Shown here: positions 32,269-41,258 of the stretch, piece by piece
How positions within the stretch are numbered: position 1 is the stretch's first letter
Layout: each line of letters starts with the position of its first letter
Assembly (NCBI GenBank): GCA_963828075.1
Contig: CAWHDH010000007.1
Span: forward strand, 281,156 to 345,155
Origin: JACCYI01 sp963828075
Lineage (GTDB): Bacteria; Actinomycetota; Thermoleophilia; Solirubrobacterales; Solirubrobacteraceae
DNA: 64,000 bases
Direction: 5' to 3'
The notes under the pieces: model-generated
What the model was told of the DNA's origin: nothing
What the model saw: the letters and a program-made list of their open reading frames with translations, nothing else
Databases searched by the model: none
Position numbers and translations under genes: made by a program

Positions 32269-34335
32269 CTACGCGACCAGCGGGATGATCAGGAGCGCGA
32301 CGATGTTCGCGACCTTGATCATCGGGTTGATGGCCGGGCCGGCGGTGTCCTTGAACGGGTCGCCGACGGTGTCGCCGGTGACCGACGCCGCGTGCGCGTC
32401 GGAGCCCTTGCCGCCGTGGGCGCCGTCCTCGATGAGCTTCTTGGCGTTGTCCCACGCGCCGCCGCCCGCGGTCATCAGGACCGCGAAGAACAGGCCGACG
32501 ATGATGACGCCGATCAGCAGGCCGCCGAGCGCCTTGATCGAGAGGACGCCGACGATGACCGGGATGACGATCGGGATCAGCGACGGGAGGATCATCTCGC
32601 GCTGGGCCGACTTGGTCACGATGTCGACGCACTGGCCGTACTCCGGCTTCTCCGTGCCGTCCATGATCCCGGGGTGCTCGCGGAACTGGCGGCGCACCTC
32701 CTCGACGACGGCGCCGCCGGCGCGGCCCACGGCCTCCATCGAGAGGGCCGCGAACAGCGTGACCATCATGCCGCCGATCAGCAGGCCGATCAGGACCTCC
32801 GGGTCGTCGAGCGCGAAGGTGAAGGACTCCACCCCCAGCTCCTCCTGCAGCTCGATCTTGAACGCCGCGAACAGCACGAGCGCCGCGAGCGCCGCCGAGC
32901 CGATCGCGTAGCCCTTGGTCACGGCCTTCGTCGTGTTGCCGACCGCGTCGAGCGGGTCGGTCACGTTGCGGACGGACTCGGGCATGTCGGCCATCTCCGC
33001 GATGCCGCCGGCGTTGTCGGTGATCGGGCCGAACGCGTCGAGCGCCACGATCAGGCCGGTCAGCGACAGCTGCGCCATGACCGCCACGCCGATGCCGTAG
33101 ACGCCGGCCAGCTCGTCGGCGACGAAGATGCCGGCGACGATCACGAGCGCGGGGAGCGCCGTCGCCTGCAGGCCCTGGGCGAGGCCCTGGATGATGTTCG
33201 TCGCGTGGCCGGTCTCGGATGCCTTGGCCGTCTTCTTGACCGGGTTGAAGCGCGTCGAGGTGTAGTAGTCGGTGATCACGAACAGGAGCGCCGTGACGCC
33301 GAGGCCGACGAGGGCGCAGAGGTAGATGTCGGTGACGCTGGGCGCTTCGCCGCCGGCCGCGTTCAGGAACGTCAGGTCGTCCATCATCCAGTTGGTGATG
33401 GGGTAGAACGCGAGCGCGGCCAGGGCGCCCGAGAGGATCAGGCCCTGGTAGAGCGCGCGCTCGACGTTGCCCGCCGCCGACTTGACCGCGAAGGTGCCGA
33501 TGATCGACGCGATGATCGAGACGCCGCCGAGCACCAGCGGGTACAGGACGACCGCGGACTGCGACTCGCCGCCGAAGGTGAGGATGCCCAGGAGCATCAC
33601 CGCCACCGCGGTGACCGCGTAGGTCTCGAACAGATCGGCCGCCATGCCGGCGCAGTCGCCGACGTTGTCGCCCACGTTGTCGGCGATGACCGCCGGGTTG
33701 CGGGGGTCGTCCTCGGGGATGCCGGCCTCGATCTTGCCGACGATGTCCGCCCCGACGTCCGCGCCCTTGGTGAAGATGCCGCCGCCCAGACGGGCGAAGA
33801 CCGAGATCAGCGACCCGCCGAAGCCGAGGCCGACGAGCGCGTCCACCGCGTCCTTGCGCTCGACGTCGACCCAGTTGACGAGGACGCCGTAATAGGCCGC
33901 CACGGAGAGCAGCGCGAGGCCGACGACGAGCATGCCGGTGACGGCGCCGCCGCGAAAGGCGACGTCGAGCGCCGGGCCGATGCCGCCGCGTGCGGATTCC
34001 GCCACGCGGGCGTTGGACCGAACGGACACGTTCATGCCGATGTAGCCGGCCGAGCCCGAGGCGAGCCCGCCGATGAGGAAGCCGATGGCCACCTCGGGGT
34101 CCTGCAGCAGGAGAAGCAGGACGAACAGGACGGCGCCGACGATGGCGATCGTGCGGTACTGACGGTTGAGGTACGCCGAGGCGCCCTCCTGGATGGCGAG
34201 CGACAGGCCCCGCATCGTCTCGTTGCCTGGCGACAGGGCCAGCAACGCGCGTGCGGTGAGCCCGCCGTACACGACGGCCGCCGCCGCGCAGATCAGCGCG
34301 AACAGGACCCCGTGGTCGGTCAGGAAATCGGACAA
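32269..34335 (-). CDS. hppA: K+-independent proton-pumping inorganic pyrophosphatase
   Basis: The 688-residue product has about 16 helices and the PPi/Mg site motifs: FTKGADVGADIVGKIEAG, DDPRNPAVIADNVGDNVGD, DAFGPITDNAGGIAEM and GDTVGDPFKDTAGP. The diagnostic stretch reads GNTTKAVTKG; Lys (not Ala) after GNTT marks the K+-independent class. It hydrolyses PPi and pumps protons across the cytoplasmic membrane. The start is a rare TTG at 34335, supported by AGAGGGG with 5-nt spacing and by the following MSDF-type N-terminus. A strong terminator follows it. Confidence 0.95.
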   Translation of the reverse strand: MSDFLTDHGVLFALICAAAAVVYGGLTARALLALSPGNETMRGLSLAIQEGASAYLNRQYRTIAIVGAVLFVLLLLLQDPEVAIGFLIGGLASGSAGYIGMNVSVRSNARVAESARGGIGPALDVAFRGGAVTGMLVVGLALLSVAAYYGVLVNWVDVERKDAVDALVGLGFGGSLISVFARLGGGIFTKGADVGADIVGKIEAGIPEDDPRNPAVIADNVGDNVGDCAGMAADLFETYAVTAVAVMLLGILTFGGESQSAVVLYPLVLGGVSIIASIIGTFAVKSAAGNVERALYQGLILSGALAALAFYPITNWMMDDLTFLNAAGGEAPSVTDIYLCALVGLGVTALLFVITDYYTSTRFNPVKKTAKASETGHATNIIQGLAQGLQATALPALVIVAGIFVADELAGVYGIGVAVMAQLSLTGLIVALDAFGPITDNAGGIAEMADMPESVRNVTDPLDAVGNTTKAVTKGYAIGSAALAALVLFAAFKIELQEELGVESFTFALDDPEVLIGLLIGGMMVTLFAALSMEAVGRAGGAVVEEVRRQFREHPGIMDGTEKPEYGQCVDIVTKSAQREMILPSLIPIVIPVIVGVLSIKALGGLLIGVIIVGLFFAVLMTAGGGAWDNAKKLIEDGAHGGKGSDAHAASVTGDTVGDPFKDTAGPAINPMIKVANIVALLIIPLVA

Positions 34336-34410
34336 GGAAACCCCTCTGGATCAGATTGAGACGGTTCGCGCCGACTCCGCACCGCCGAATGCAGTGGGGA
34401 AAGCGCAAAG

Positions 34411-34429
34411 CGGCAGCCAAGGGCTGCCG
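34411..34429 (-). terminator. Stem-loop between the DUF1844-like gene and hppA
   Basis: CGGCAGCC and GGCTGCCG form a perfect 8-bp stem with a 3-nt loop, followed on the minus strand by CTTTGCGCTTT. It probably terminates the rex-side transcript before hppA. Confidence 0.6.
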
Positions 34430-34478
34430 CCGGGAGAAACGCGGTCGTCAGTGTACCCCGGCGGGCGGCGCGACCGCC

Positions 34479-34895
34479 CTATTGACCCGGGATCCAGAGG
34501 CGGCTGGCCGCCTGGCCCTTGTCCGGAGCGCCCTGGGACGGGGGCTTGGGCGGCTGCCCCGCCGGGCCGCCGGCCGCCGGAGCGGCGGCCGCCCCGCTGC
34601 CGCGGGCGTAGTGCAGCTGCAGCTGGGAGAGCCCGTCGCGGATCGGGCCGAGTTCCGCGCCGTGGCGCGGCTCCACGAGCGGCAGCAGCGCCCGGGCGGC
34701 CTCGATGCCGAGGCGCACCTGCTCCCAATCGGGCGGCGGGCCTTCGCCGGGCGGGTGGGCGAGCCCGGCCTTGCGCGCCGTGAGGTTGATGAGCGAGACG
34801 ATGGTCTGGAGGATCACGTCGTCGACCGTGATCTTCTCCATCTCGGCCTCCAGCGCGCGGAGCTCCTCCTCGGTGTACTCGGGCTGGTTGCTCAC
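34479..34895 (-). CDS. DUF1844-like small protein
   Basis: The 138-residue product starts EYTEEELRALEAEMEKI and has helices (DDVILQTIVSLINLTARKAG, then DWEQVRLGIEAARALLPLVE and GLSQLQLHYARG) in the order seen in DUF1844 proteins, followed by a 45-residue Pro/Gly/Ala tail. Function unknown. GTG 34895 overlaps the YbdK-like gene by 4 nt, so it is translated with it. Confidence 0.6.
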   Translation of the reverse strand: MSNQPEYTEEELRALEAEMEKITVDDVILQTIVSLINLTARKAGLAHPPGEGPPPDWEQVRLGIEAARALLPLVEPRHGAELGPIRDGLSQLQLHYARGSGAAAAPAAGGPAGQPPKPPSQGAPDKGQAASRLWIPGQ

Positions 34896-36022
34896 GCTGT
34901 CTTCTCCTCCGTGGGAAAGGTGGAACGGGTCTCGAGGACGCACTGGGCGTAGACCTCGGCGGGGGTCGCGCCGGCCTCGATGAGCCGGCGCTGGCGCTGG
35001 GCGCCGTTGAGCTCGGGAAAGCTGACGTCGGCGCCGGCCCAGGCGCAGAGCCGCTCGACGATCTCGGCGCTGTCGAACTCGACGGCGCGCGGCATCGTGA
35101 GGTCGAGCATCCGGCCGTCGAGGCCGTGGCGGATCGCCCGCCACATGTTCTCCTCGATCAGCCGGGCGGGGAGATCGGGCGGCGTCTGTGAGGCGTCGAC
35201 CTCGGCCGCCGCCTGCGCGACGCACGCGACGATGAGCCCGGCGAGCGCGTCGGCCTCCGCGCCGGTCGCCTGGATGTCGCAGATGCGCACCTCGACCGTG
35301 CCGAAGCTGTGGTGCGGGCGCACCGACCACCACAGCTGGGTGAACTCGACGATCGAGCCCGTGCGCACGAGCAGCTCGACGTAGTCGGCCCACGCCCGCC
35401 AGTCCCCGAACGCGTCGGGGATGCCGCAGCGGGGGAACGACTTCGTGAAGGTCTGGGTGCGCGCCGAGTGCAGCCCGGAGTCGGTGCCGTCGACGTACGG
35501 CGAGTTGGCGCTGACCGCGAGCAGCAGCGGCAGCACCGGCCGCAGGCGGTCGCACACGCGCACGGCGCGGTCGGCGCCCTGGACGCCGACGTGCACGTGC
35601 AGCGAGAACGTGTTGTTGCGGCGCGCGACGTACTGCAGGCCGTCCTCGACGCGCCGGTAGTGCTCGGTCTCGATGATGTGCTGCTCGCGGTAGTCCGACA
35701 GGGGATGGGTGCCGGTCGCGCCGAGCGCGACGCCGTGGTGCTCGGCGTGCTCGAAGAACGCAGTGCGGCGCTCGCGCTGGCGGCGCAGCCCGTCCGCGAG
35801 GTCGTTCCCGCGCCCGGAGACGATCTCGAGCTCGGAGGAGATCAGCTCGCCGGCGATCGCGCCCTCGAGCACCGGATGGCCCGTGGCGGCGTCGCGCAGC
35901 CGCTCGAACGCGGGCACGAGCTCGAGCGTGTCGGGGTCCAGGAGCGCGAACTCCTCCTCGATGCCGACGGTGAAGTCGGCTGAGCCCTCGAACGTCTCGC
36001 GGGCGGCGGCCAGGTCGATCAT
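34892..36022 (-). CDS. Carboxylate-amine ligase (glutamate-cysteine ligase 2, YbdK family)
   Basis: The 376-residue product has TVGIEEEFALLDPDT near residue 18 with the metal-binding acidic residues, GELISSELEIVSG, HVHVGV and TVEVRICDIQ, the GCS2 pattern. Members form a gamma-glutamyl or similar amide bond using ATP; the E. coli relative has weak glutamate-cysteine ligase activity. In an actinobacterium it may serve a thiol pathway other than glutathione, but the substrate is unknown. It ends in the start of the DUF1844-like gene and follows rex by 9 nt. Confidence 0.85.
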   Translation of the reverse strand: MIDLAAARETFEGSADFTVGIEEEFALLDPDTLELVPAFERLRDAATGHPVLEGAIAGELISSELEIVSGRGNDLADGLRRQRERRTAFFEHAEHHGVALGATGTHPLSDYREQHIIETEHYRRVEDGLQYVARRNNTFSLHVHVGVQGADRAVRVCDRLRPVLPLLLAVSANSPYVDGTDSGLHSARTQTFTKSFPRCGIPDAFGDWRAWADYVELLVRTGSIVEFTQLWWSVRPHHSFGTVEVRICDIQATGAEADALAGLIVACVAQAAAEVDASQTPPDLPARLIEENMWRAIRHGLDGRMLDLTMPRAVEFDSAEIVERLCAWAGADVSFPELNGAQRQRRLIEAGATPAEVYAQCVLETRSTFPTEEKTA

Positions 36023-36031
36023 CAGCGAGGG

Positions 36032-36718
36032 CTACGTCAGATAGAAGTACAGCGCGTACAGGAGGTCGACGGCCGGGCTCGAGGTGTGCACGGTGACCTC
36101 CGGCGGGACCTGCAGCAGGGCCTCGGAGTAGTTGAAGATGATCTTGACGCCGGCGTCGACGAGGGTGTCGGCGAGCGGCTGGGCGGCGGCGGTGGGAACG
36201 GCCAGGACGCCGACGACGATGTCCTCCTCCTCGACGACGGCCTTGAGCTCGTCGTTGTGGCGGACGGTCTGGTTGCCGACCTGCTGCCCGACCTTCGTCG
36301 GGTCGGTGTCGAAGATCGCGACGACCCGGAAGCCGTGGTCGGCGAAGATGTCCGACGATGCGATCGCCTTGCCGAGGTGACCGGCGCCGAACAGCGCGAT
36401 GTTGTGCTGGCCCGAGGTCCGCAGGATCTTGCGGATCTGGGAGACCAGCGAGTCGACGTTGTAGCCGACCCCGCGCTTACCGAACTTGCCGAAGCCCGAC
36501 AGGTCGCGGCGGATCTGCGTCGAGTTGACGTGCGTGTACTCGGAGAGCTCCTGCGAGGAGATCGTCTCCTTGCCCATCTTGCGCGCCTGCGTCAGCACCT
36601 GCAGGTACCGCGAGAGGCGGGCGGCGACGCCGAGCGACAGGCGATCCGCGAACACCTCGGACCCTTCGCCAGGCGCCTCACCCTCGCCGGAGCGGGTCAC
36701 GACATCCCCATAGTCCAT
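36032..36718 (-). CDS. rex: Redox-sensing repressor Rex
   Basis: The 228-residue product has a winged helix (RLSRYLQVL, SSQELSEYTHVNSTQIRRDL) followed by KFGKRGVGYNV and an NAD-binding Rossmann domain with ALFGAGHLGKAIASS and VAIFDTDPTKVG. Rex senses the NADH/NAD ratio and represses respiratory or fermentative genes. The N-terminus carries about 25 extra residues. Of the possible starts, ATG 36718 fits the TAGAGT box at 36733-36728. No Rex operator is visible near it. Confidence 0.93.
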   Translation of the reverse strand: MDYGDVVTRSGEGEAPGEGSEVFADRLSLGVAARLSRYLQVLTQARKMGKETISSQELSEYTHVNSTQIRRDLSGFGKFGKRGVGYNVDSLVSQIRKILRTSGQHNIALFGAGHLGKAIASSDIFADHGFRVVAIFDTDPTKVGQQVGNQTVRHNDELKAVVEEEDIVVGVLAVPTAAAQPLADTLVDAGVKIIFNYSEALLQVPPEVTVHTSSPAVDLLYALYFYLT

Positions 36719-36727
36719 ACGTCGGCC

Positions 36728-36733
36728 ACTCTA
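36728..36733 (-). promoter_or_regulatory. -10 box of rex
   Basis: On the minus strand TAGAGT ends 9 nt before the rex ATG with no Shine-Dalgarno, suggesting leaderless transcription. Confidence 0.45.
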
Positions 36734-36765
36734 GTCGACCTGTCCGCGATCTCGCCGGGCCCTGG
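36732..36765. repeat. 34-bp element shared with the region at 47,357
   Basis: These 34 bp match 47357-47390 at 29 positions (core GACCTGTCCGC). Both copies lie just upstream of a minus-strand gene, rex here and the large membrane protein there. At 47,357 the element is one arm of a longer inverted repeat; here only one arm is seen. Confidence 0.65.
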
Positions 36766-36847
36766 GGGGCCTGGCCGCGGGCGTGCACGGGACGAACATC
36801 ATCGGGTGAGGACAAGGGGATGCGAGCGGGCGGGGAGGCTGCACTCG

Positions 36848-36964
36848 GACTCAATCCGACAATGGAACGCCGCGATCCGTTGATCGTCGGGGGGTGGTGC
36901 GCTGGCGGGCGGCTCAACCCGACACTCGACGCCGTCCCCAGATCCATCGTCGGATTGTGCCGGT
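36848..36964. repeat. Paired GTCGG palindromes, locus B
   Basis: Two imperfect palindromes start 63 bp apart: CTCAATCCGACAATGGA (36850) to TTGATCGTCGG, and GCTCAACCCGACACTCGA (36912) to TCCATCGTCGGATTGTGC. They occupy the 340-bp gap between rex and the glutaredoxin-like gene. The rest of the gap shows nothing else that I recognise. Confidence 0.8.
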
Positions 36965-37060
36965 GACCCGCCCCGCCCGCTCGCGGCCCCGCGCCCCTGA
37001 GAGTCGCCACCCCCGGCCACGTAACCCTCTTTCAATGCCCGGTGTTCAGGGCGCCGGCAC

Positions 37061-37303
37061 CTACCCTTTCGCCGCCCGCAGCCTTGCCTCGAGGGCGGCC
37101 TCGTCGACGTGGAAGTCGAACAGCTCCTCGCCGTCGAGCGACACGACCGGGATCCGCACGAGATAGCGGCGGTGCAGGGCGTCGTCCTCCGTGATGTCAC
37201 GCTCCACGAGCGCGAACGGGACGCGGGCGCGGACCCGCTCCAGCGCGACCCGAGCGTCGTCGCAGAGGTGGCAGCCGGGGCGGCCGTAGAGGGTGACGAT
37301 CAC
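37061..37303 (-). CDS. Glutaredoxin-like thiol protein
   Basis: The 80-residue product is a minimal thioredoxin fold: VTLYGRPGCHLCDDA with the CxxC active site near residues 11-14, then RIPVVSLDG with the cis-Pro. It matches the glutaredoxin-like DUF836/YruB-type families. It is the last gene of the t6A operon and overlaps the pseudo-subtilase by 4 nt (GTGA). Confidence 0.85.
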   Translation of the reverse strand: MIVTLYGRPGCHLCDDARVALERVRARVPFALVERDITEDDALHRRYLVRIPVVSLDGEELFDFHVDEAALEARLRAAKG

Positions 37304-39723
37304 GGCCTCTGGAACGCCTCCGAGCGCTCGTCGGTGGGGCGCTCCTGGCGCGGCCCGCTCGCCCGGACACGGAACACGAGCTGCTTCCTCCCGAGCCGGG
37401 CGAGCGTCCGCGCCGGGATCGTGTAGGCGTACTCGGCGGGGAGCAGCTCGCGCGCGCCGCCCGGCGGCGTCAGCCGGCGGACCAGGGCGCCGTCCGGACG
37501 GACGAGTGACAGGTCGAGGCGCTCGACCGGTTGGAAGGCGGTGCCCGCGCCGAGCGGATCGCCGCGGTCGAACGCGCCCAGGGCGAACGAGACGCCGACG
37601 ACTTCGCCGCCGCGCCGCACGAGCTTGACGGGACCCACCGGGACGGGCGCGGGCGCGCCGGCGGCGAGGGCGAACGGCAGCGAGAGCAGCGGGCGGCCGT
37701 CGTCGTCCTCCGCGGTCAGGCGGCCCGTCGCGAACGCGCCCGCGGGCAGCCCCTCACCGGTCACCGTCAGCTTCGCGGTGCCCTCTCGGGCCAGCGTGGC
37801 GGTCGCGGTCGCCCCGCGATCCGCGGCGGCGAGGACGCGGGCGGCCGCTGCCGGCAGCTCGACCGTCTGCTCGCGGGAGAAGGGCTTGCCGGGCTCGACC
37901 GGCTCGAGATCGATCGGGGCCTGGAGGGCGTCGCCGGGCGCGCCGGCGCGGCGCAGCGCCCCGGCGCCCGCCCCGTTGGCGGGCAGCGTGCCGGCGTCGC
38001 CGCCCGGGTCCGCCGCGCCGGTCAGCGCGGCCCGCAGCGCGGCCGGATCGGCGTCCGGCCGGGCGCGGGCGATGCGGCCGGCCTCGGCGGCGACCAGCGC
38101 GGCGGACACCGCGCTCCCGCCGGCGACCACGGGGCGGCCGTCCGCGCCGGTGGTCGGCGCGGCGCCCGGGGCGGCGAGGTCCGGCTTCGGGGCGCCGTCC
38201 AGTGCCGGGCCGCGGGAGGAGAACGGCGAGAGCCGGGTCGTGCCGGCCGCCAGGCGTCCCGGCCGGGCGCGCCCGACGGTGGCCCGGGAGCCGGGCCCGT
38301 CGGCGAGCACGGCGCGCGCCGCCGCGCCGGTGACGCCGAGGACCGGGACGCCGACGCGGCCGGCGGGGATCGCCGCGAGCGGGCGGCCGTCGCGCGGCTC
38401 GACCAGCAGGACGGCACGGGCGCCGGCCCCGGCGGCGGCCGCCACCTGGGCGCCGGGATTGGCACGGGCGTGCACGAGCGCGAGCGTGCCCTGGAGGCGC
38501 GGCGACTCCTTGGCGAGCAGGCGCTTCGGGTCGACTGCGGTCACCAGGCGCGAGACCGGCAACGAGCCGGCCCAGGGCGGCGTGCCCGCGAGGACCGCCG
38601 CGTCGCGGATCCGCAGGTCCCCCATCCGCAGTTCGGCGCGGGGGGCCGCGGCGCTCAGCGCGGCGACGGCGACGACGTCGGCGGCCGCGCCCGGGGAGCC
38701 GACCGTCCCGCTCGGCGGCCGGGCCGGCCCCTCGCCGCCGGCCGGCGCGACCACCAGCGTGCCGAGGCCCGCCGCGCCCGCCGCCGCCTCGGCCTCGGGC
38801 GACTCCGCGAACCCGGCGTACGGCGCGCTGACGCCGACCAGCGCGACCCGCGCGTGGTCGTCGGTGGCGCCGTCCCCGTCGGCGTCGACGGCGCGCTCGA
38901 GCCCCGCGAGCAGCCCGTCGGACGTCGCCATCTCCTCTGGCTGCGCGGCGCCGGCCGAGAGCCGCAGGGCCGCCACCCGGATCGGCCGGACGCGGGCGCC
39001 GGCGCCTGCGAGCACGCCGGCCAGCGCGCTGCCGGCGCCCTCGCGGCGCCGCGGGTCGCGCGGGTCGGCGCCCGGGCTGGCGTCGCCGTCGCGGTCGACG
39101 GCGTCGTAGCCCTTCACGGTCGCCGCCGAGCGGGCGACGCCGGAGGCGAGCAAGGCCACCGGCTCGCCGCGGGGCTTGGGCGGCCCAGGGTTTCCGGCGG
39201 CGCGGCCCGCCGCCACCGGCTCGCCCAGCGCGGGATAGAACCGGCGCACGGGCTGGGCGCGGACGCCGAGGCTCGAGATGGCCGCGAGGTCGCGCGTGTC
39301 GACGGTGGCGGCGAAGCCGTTCCAGCAGCGCTCGAACGAGGCGACGTCGGAGAGCTTCACGCCGCGCGCCTCGAGCGCCCCGCGCAGTGCCCGCGCCTCG
39401 CGTTTGAGCGAGGCGACATAGGCGCGTTGCGCACCGGGCTTCATGTCGGCGACGCCGGGAACGCGGCCCAGCGGCGGGCGCTGCAGCTCGAGCAGGACGC
39501 GCTGGCGGTCGGCGGCCGGCTCGCGTGGGGACCGGCCGTCGTAGGCGACCGCCTCCGCGAGCACCGGCGGGAAGGTGCGCTCGCGGGCCTCGCCCGTCAG
39601 CAGCACGATCGCCGCCACCGCGGCCGCCGCGACGACGGCGAGCAGCGCCCGGCCGCGCCAAGTGGCCACCAGCCACCGGGCCGCGCGCCCGCCACGCGAG
39701 CCGTCGTCCGCAGCGTCGGTCAT
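37300..39723 (-). CDS. Membrane-anchored subtilase-like protein lacking the catalytic triad
   Basis: The 807-residue product has an N-terminal membrane anchor (LLAVVAAAAVAAIVLLTG, residues 27-44) and an S8 peptidase layout with a PA-domain insert (about 405-475). Landmarks survive but the active site does not. VLDTGV is VALLASGV, with Ala193 for the Asp. GHGTHVAG is GAGSALAG, with Ala230 for the His. The oxyanion AAGNEG is PAGGEG, with Gly330 for the Asn. Only the Ser region remains (AGGSAVSAALVA, Ser537), as do FSSRGP and KPDLAAPG. It is therefore probably a pseudo-protease, a binding or scaffold protein facing outward. It directly follows tsaD with no gap. Confidence 0.8.
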   Translation of the reverse strand: MTDAADDGSRGGRAARWLVATWRGRALLAVVAAAAVAAIVLLTGEARERTFPPVLAEAVAYDGRSPREPAADRQRVLLELQRPPLGRVPGVADMKPGAQRAYVASLKREARALRGALEARGVKLSDVASFERCWNGFAATVDTRDLAAISSLGVRAQPVRRFYPALGEPVAAGRAAGNPGPPKPRGEPVALLASGVARSAATVKGYDAVDRDGDASPGADPRDPRRREGAGSALAGVLAGAGARVRPIRVAALRLSAGAAQPEEMATSDGLLAGLERAVDADGDGATDDHARVALVGVSAPYAGFAESPEAEAAAGAAGLGTLVVAPAGGEGPARPPSGTVGSPGAAADVVAVAALSAAAPRAELRMGDLRIRDAAVLAGTPPWAGSLPVSRLVTAVDPKRLLAKESPRLQGTLALVHARANPGAQVAAAAGAGARAVLLVEPRDGRPLAAIPAGRVGVPVLGVTGAAARAVLADGPGSRATVGRARPGRLAAGTTRLSPFSSRGPALDGAPKPDLAAPGAAPTTGADGRPVVAGGSAVSAALVAAEAGRIARARPDADPAALRAALTGAADPGGDAGTLPANGAGAGALRRAGAPGDALQAPIDLEPVEPGKPFSREQTVELPAAAARVLAAADRGATATATLAREGTAKLTVTGEGLPAGAFATGRLTAEDDDGRPLLSLPFALAAGAPAPVPVGPVKLVRRGGEVVGVSFALGAFDRGDPLGAGTAFQPVERLDLSLVRPDGALVRRLTPPGGARELLPAEYAYTIPARTLARLGRKQLVFRVRASGPRQERPTDERSEAFQRP

Positions 39724-40728
39724 CTAAGGCCGCGGACGGCGCGCGGCCGTGGCGTAGGCGTCGAGGTCCAGGTAGTCGGGGAACGGCAGCGGCGTGACCC
39801 AGCGCGCGGCGGAGGCGATCATCGCGGCGTTGTCGGTGCACAGCTCGCGCGGCGGGACGTGGACGGCGACGCCGAGCTCGGCCGCCCGGGCGCGCAGCAC
39901 CGCGTTGGCGGCGACGCCGCCGCCGATCGACAGCGCCTCGAGCCCCGTCTGCTCGAGCCCGCGGCGCACACGGAGCAGCAGCGCCTCGACGATGGCGTGC
40001 TCGTAGCTGGCCGCGAGGTCGGCGGCGCGGGCGCGCGCCGCGGCCTCGCCGAGGTCGCGGATCGCATAGAGCAGCGCGGTCTTCAGGCCGGCGAACGAGA
40101 AGTCGAGGCCGGGGACGCGGTGGGCGGTCGGGAACGCGAACGCCGACGGGTCGCCGTCCTCGGCGAGCCGCGAGAGCGCCGGGCCGCCCGGGTAGCCGAG
40201 CCCGAGCATCCGCGCGCCCTTGTCGAACGCCTCGCCGGCGGCGTCGTCGAGCGTCGAGCCGAGCACCTCGTGGCCGGCGGGGTCCTCGACCCGCGCGAGC
40301 AGCGTGTGGCCGCCGGACGCGATCAGGCACAGGAACGGCGGCTCGAGCGGGGCGCCGCCGTCGGCGGCGGGCAAGAAGCTCGCGGCGACGTGGCCCTGCA
40401 GGTGGTCGACCGGCGCCAGCGGCAGGCGCCGCGCGGCGGCGATGCCCTTCGCGGTGGCGACGCCGATGAGCAGCGCGCCGACGAGTCCCGGCCCCTGGGT
40501 GACGGCGACCACCGTCACCTCGTCGAGCGAGCTCCCCGCGCGCTCGAGCGCCTCGTCGAGGATCGCGTTGACGTTCTCGAGGTGGTGCCGCGACGCCAGC
40601 TCGGGGACGACGCCGCCGAAGCGCTCGTGGACGACCTGCGAGGAGATGACGTTCGACCGCATCTCGCCGGCCGGCGTCATCACCGCGGCGCAGGTGTCGT
40701 CGCAGCTCGTCTCGAGCGCCAGGAACAT
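39724..40728 (-). CDS. tsaD: tRNA t6A transferase subunit TsaD
   Basis: The 334-residue product has LALETSCDDT, the metal-binding ASRHHLENV motif (HxxxH), VAVTQGPGLVGALLIG, IASGGHTLL, GEAFDKGARMLGLGYPGGP, IGGGVAANAVLR and a late CTDNAAMIA. TsaD transfers the threonyl-carbamoyl group to A37 of ANN-decoding tRNAs, with TsaB and TsaE. ATG 40728 shares its A with the rimI stop. All three partners lie upstream in the same operon. Confidence 0.96.
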   Translation of the reverse strand: MFLALETSCDDTCAAVMTPAGEMRSNVISSQVVHERFGGVVPELASRHHLENVNAILDEALERAGSSLDEVTVVAVTQGPGLVGALLIGVATAKGIAAARRLPLAPVDHLQGHVAASFLPAADGGAPLEPPFLCLIASGGHTLLARVEDPAGHEVLGSTLDDAAGEAFDKGARMLGLGYPGGPALSRLAEDGDPSAFAFPTAHRVPGLDFSFAGLKTALLYAIRDLGEAAARARAADLAASYEHAIVEALLLRVRRGLEQTGLEALSIGGGVAANAVLRARAAELGVAVHVPPRELCTDNAAMIASAARWVTPLPFPDYLDLDAYATAARRPRP

Positions 40729-41258
40729 CAGCGGCGCCGCGCGTCCACGACCGACGGACGGGCGCCGACGCCGGGCACGTCGTCGAGCGAGCCGCGCAGG
40801 GTCGCGGGCGTCCGCCACATGATCTGGGCGTCCTCCCCGTTGTCCTGGTAGTAACGCCGGCGCACACCCGCCGCCCGGAACCCGAACCGCTCATAGAGCG
40901 CGACCGCCCCGCGGTTGGAGTCGCGGACCTCGAGCGTGAACTGCGCCTGCGGGTCGCCGACGCGCTCGAGCAACTGGGACAGCAGCGTCGAGGCGATCCC
41001 CTGGCGGCGGTACGCGGGGTCCACCGACACGTTCATCACGTGCCAGACGGTGTCGTAGCGCGAGCAGACCAGGTAGCCGACCAGCTCGCCCTCGCGCATC
41101 GCCGCCAGGCAGATGCCGGACGGCTTGGAGAGCTCGAGCACGAACATCGCCAGCGACCACGGCGTCGGGAACGAGCGCCGCTCGATCGCCGTGACCTGGG
41201 GCAGGTCGGCGTAGTTGAGGCGGCGGACGGCGATGGGTGCGGCGGGGGGAGCGCTCAC
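40728..41258 (-). CDS. rimI: Ribosomal protein S18-alanine N-acetyltransferase
   Basis: The 176-residue GNAT protein has ADLPQVTAIERRSFPTPW, HVMNVSVDPAYRRQGIASTLL with the acetyl-CoA loop (RRQGIA), and LEVRDSNRGAVALYERFGF, all typical of RimI. RimI acetylates the N-terminus of ribosomal protein S18 and is often linked to tsaB and tsaD. GTG 41258 overlaps the tsaB stop by 4 nt. A 25-residue tail follows the domain. Confidence 0.93.
   Translation of the reverse strand: MSAPPAAPIAVRRLNYADLPQVTAIERRSFPTPWSLAMFVLELSKPSGICLAAMREGELVGYLVCSRYDTVWHVMNVSVDPAYRRQGIASTLLSQLLERVGDPQAQFTLEVRDSNRGAVALYERFGFRAAGVRRRYYQDNGEDAQIMWRTPATLRGSLDDVPGVGARPSVVDARRR

Noticed and set aside
34336..34478. Riboswitch in the hppA leader
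   Set aside because: Only one short hairpin is present, better explained as the terminator of the upstream gene; no conserved riboswitch core is visible.
37531..40851. 1106-codon open frame antisense to the pseudo-subtilase and tsaD
   Set aside because: It is a shadow of high-GC codon bias: Arg/Gly/Ala-rich with no domain, while the other strand has clear tsaD motifs.
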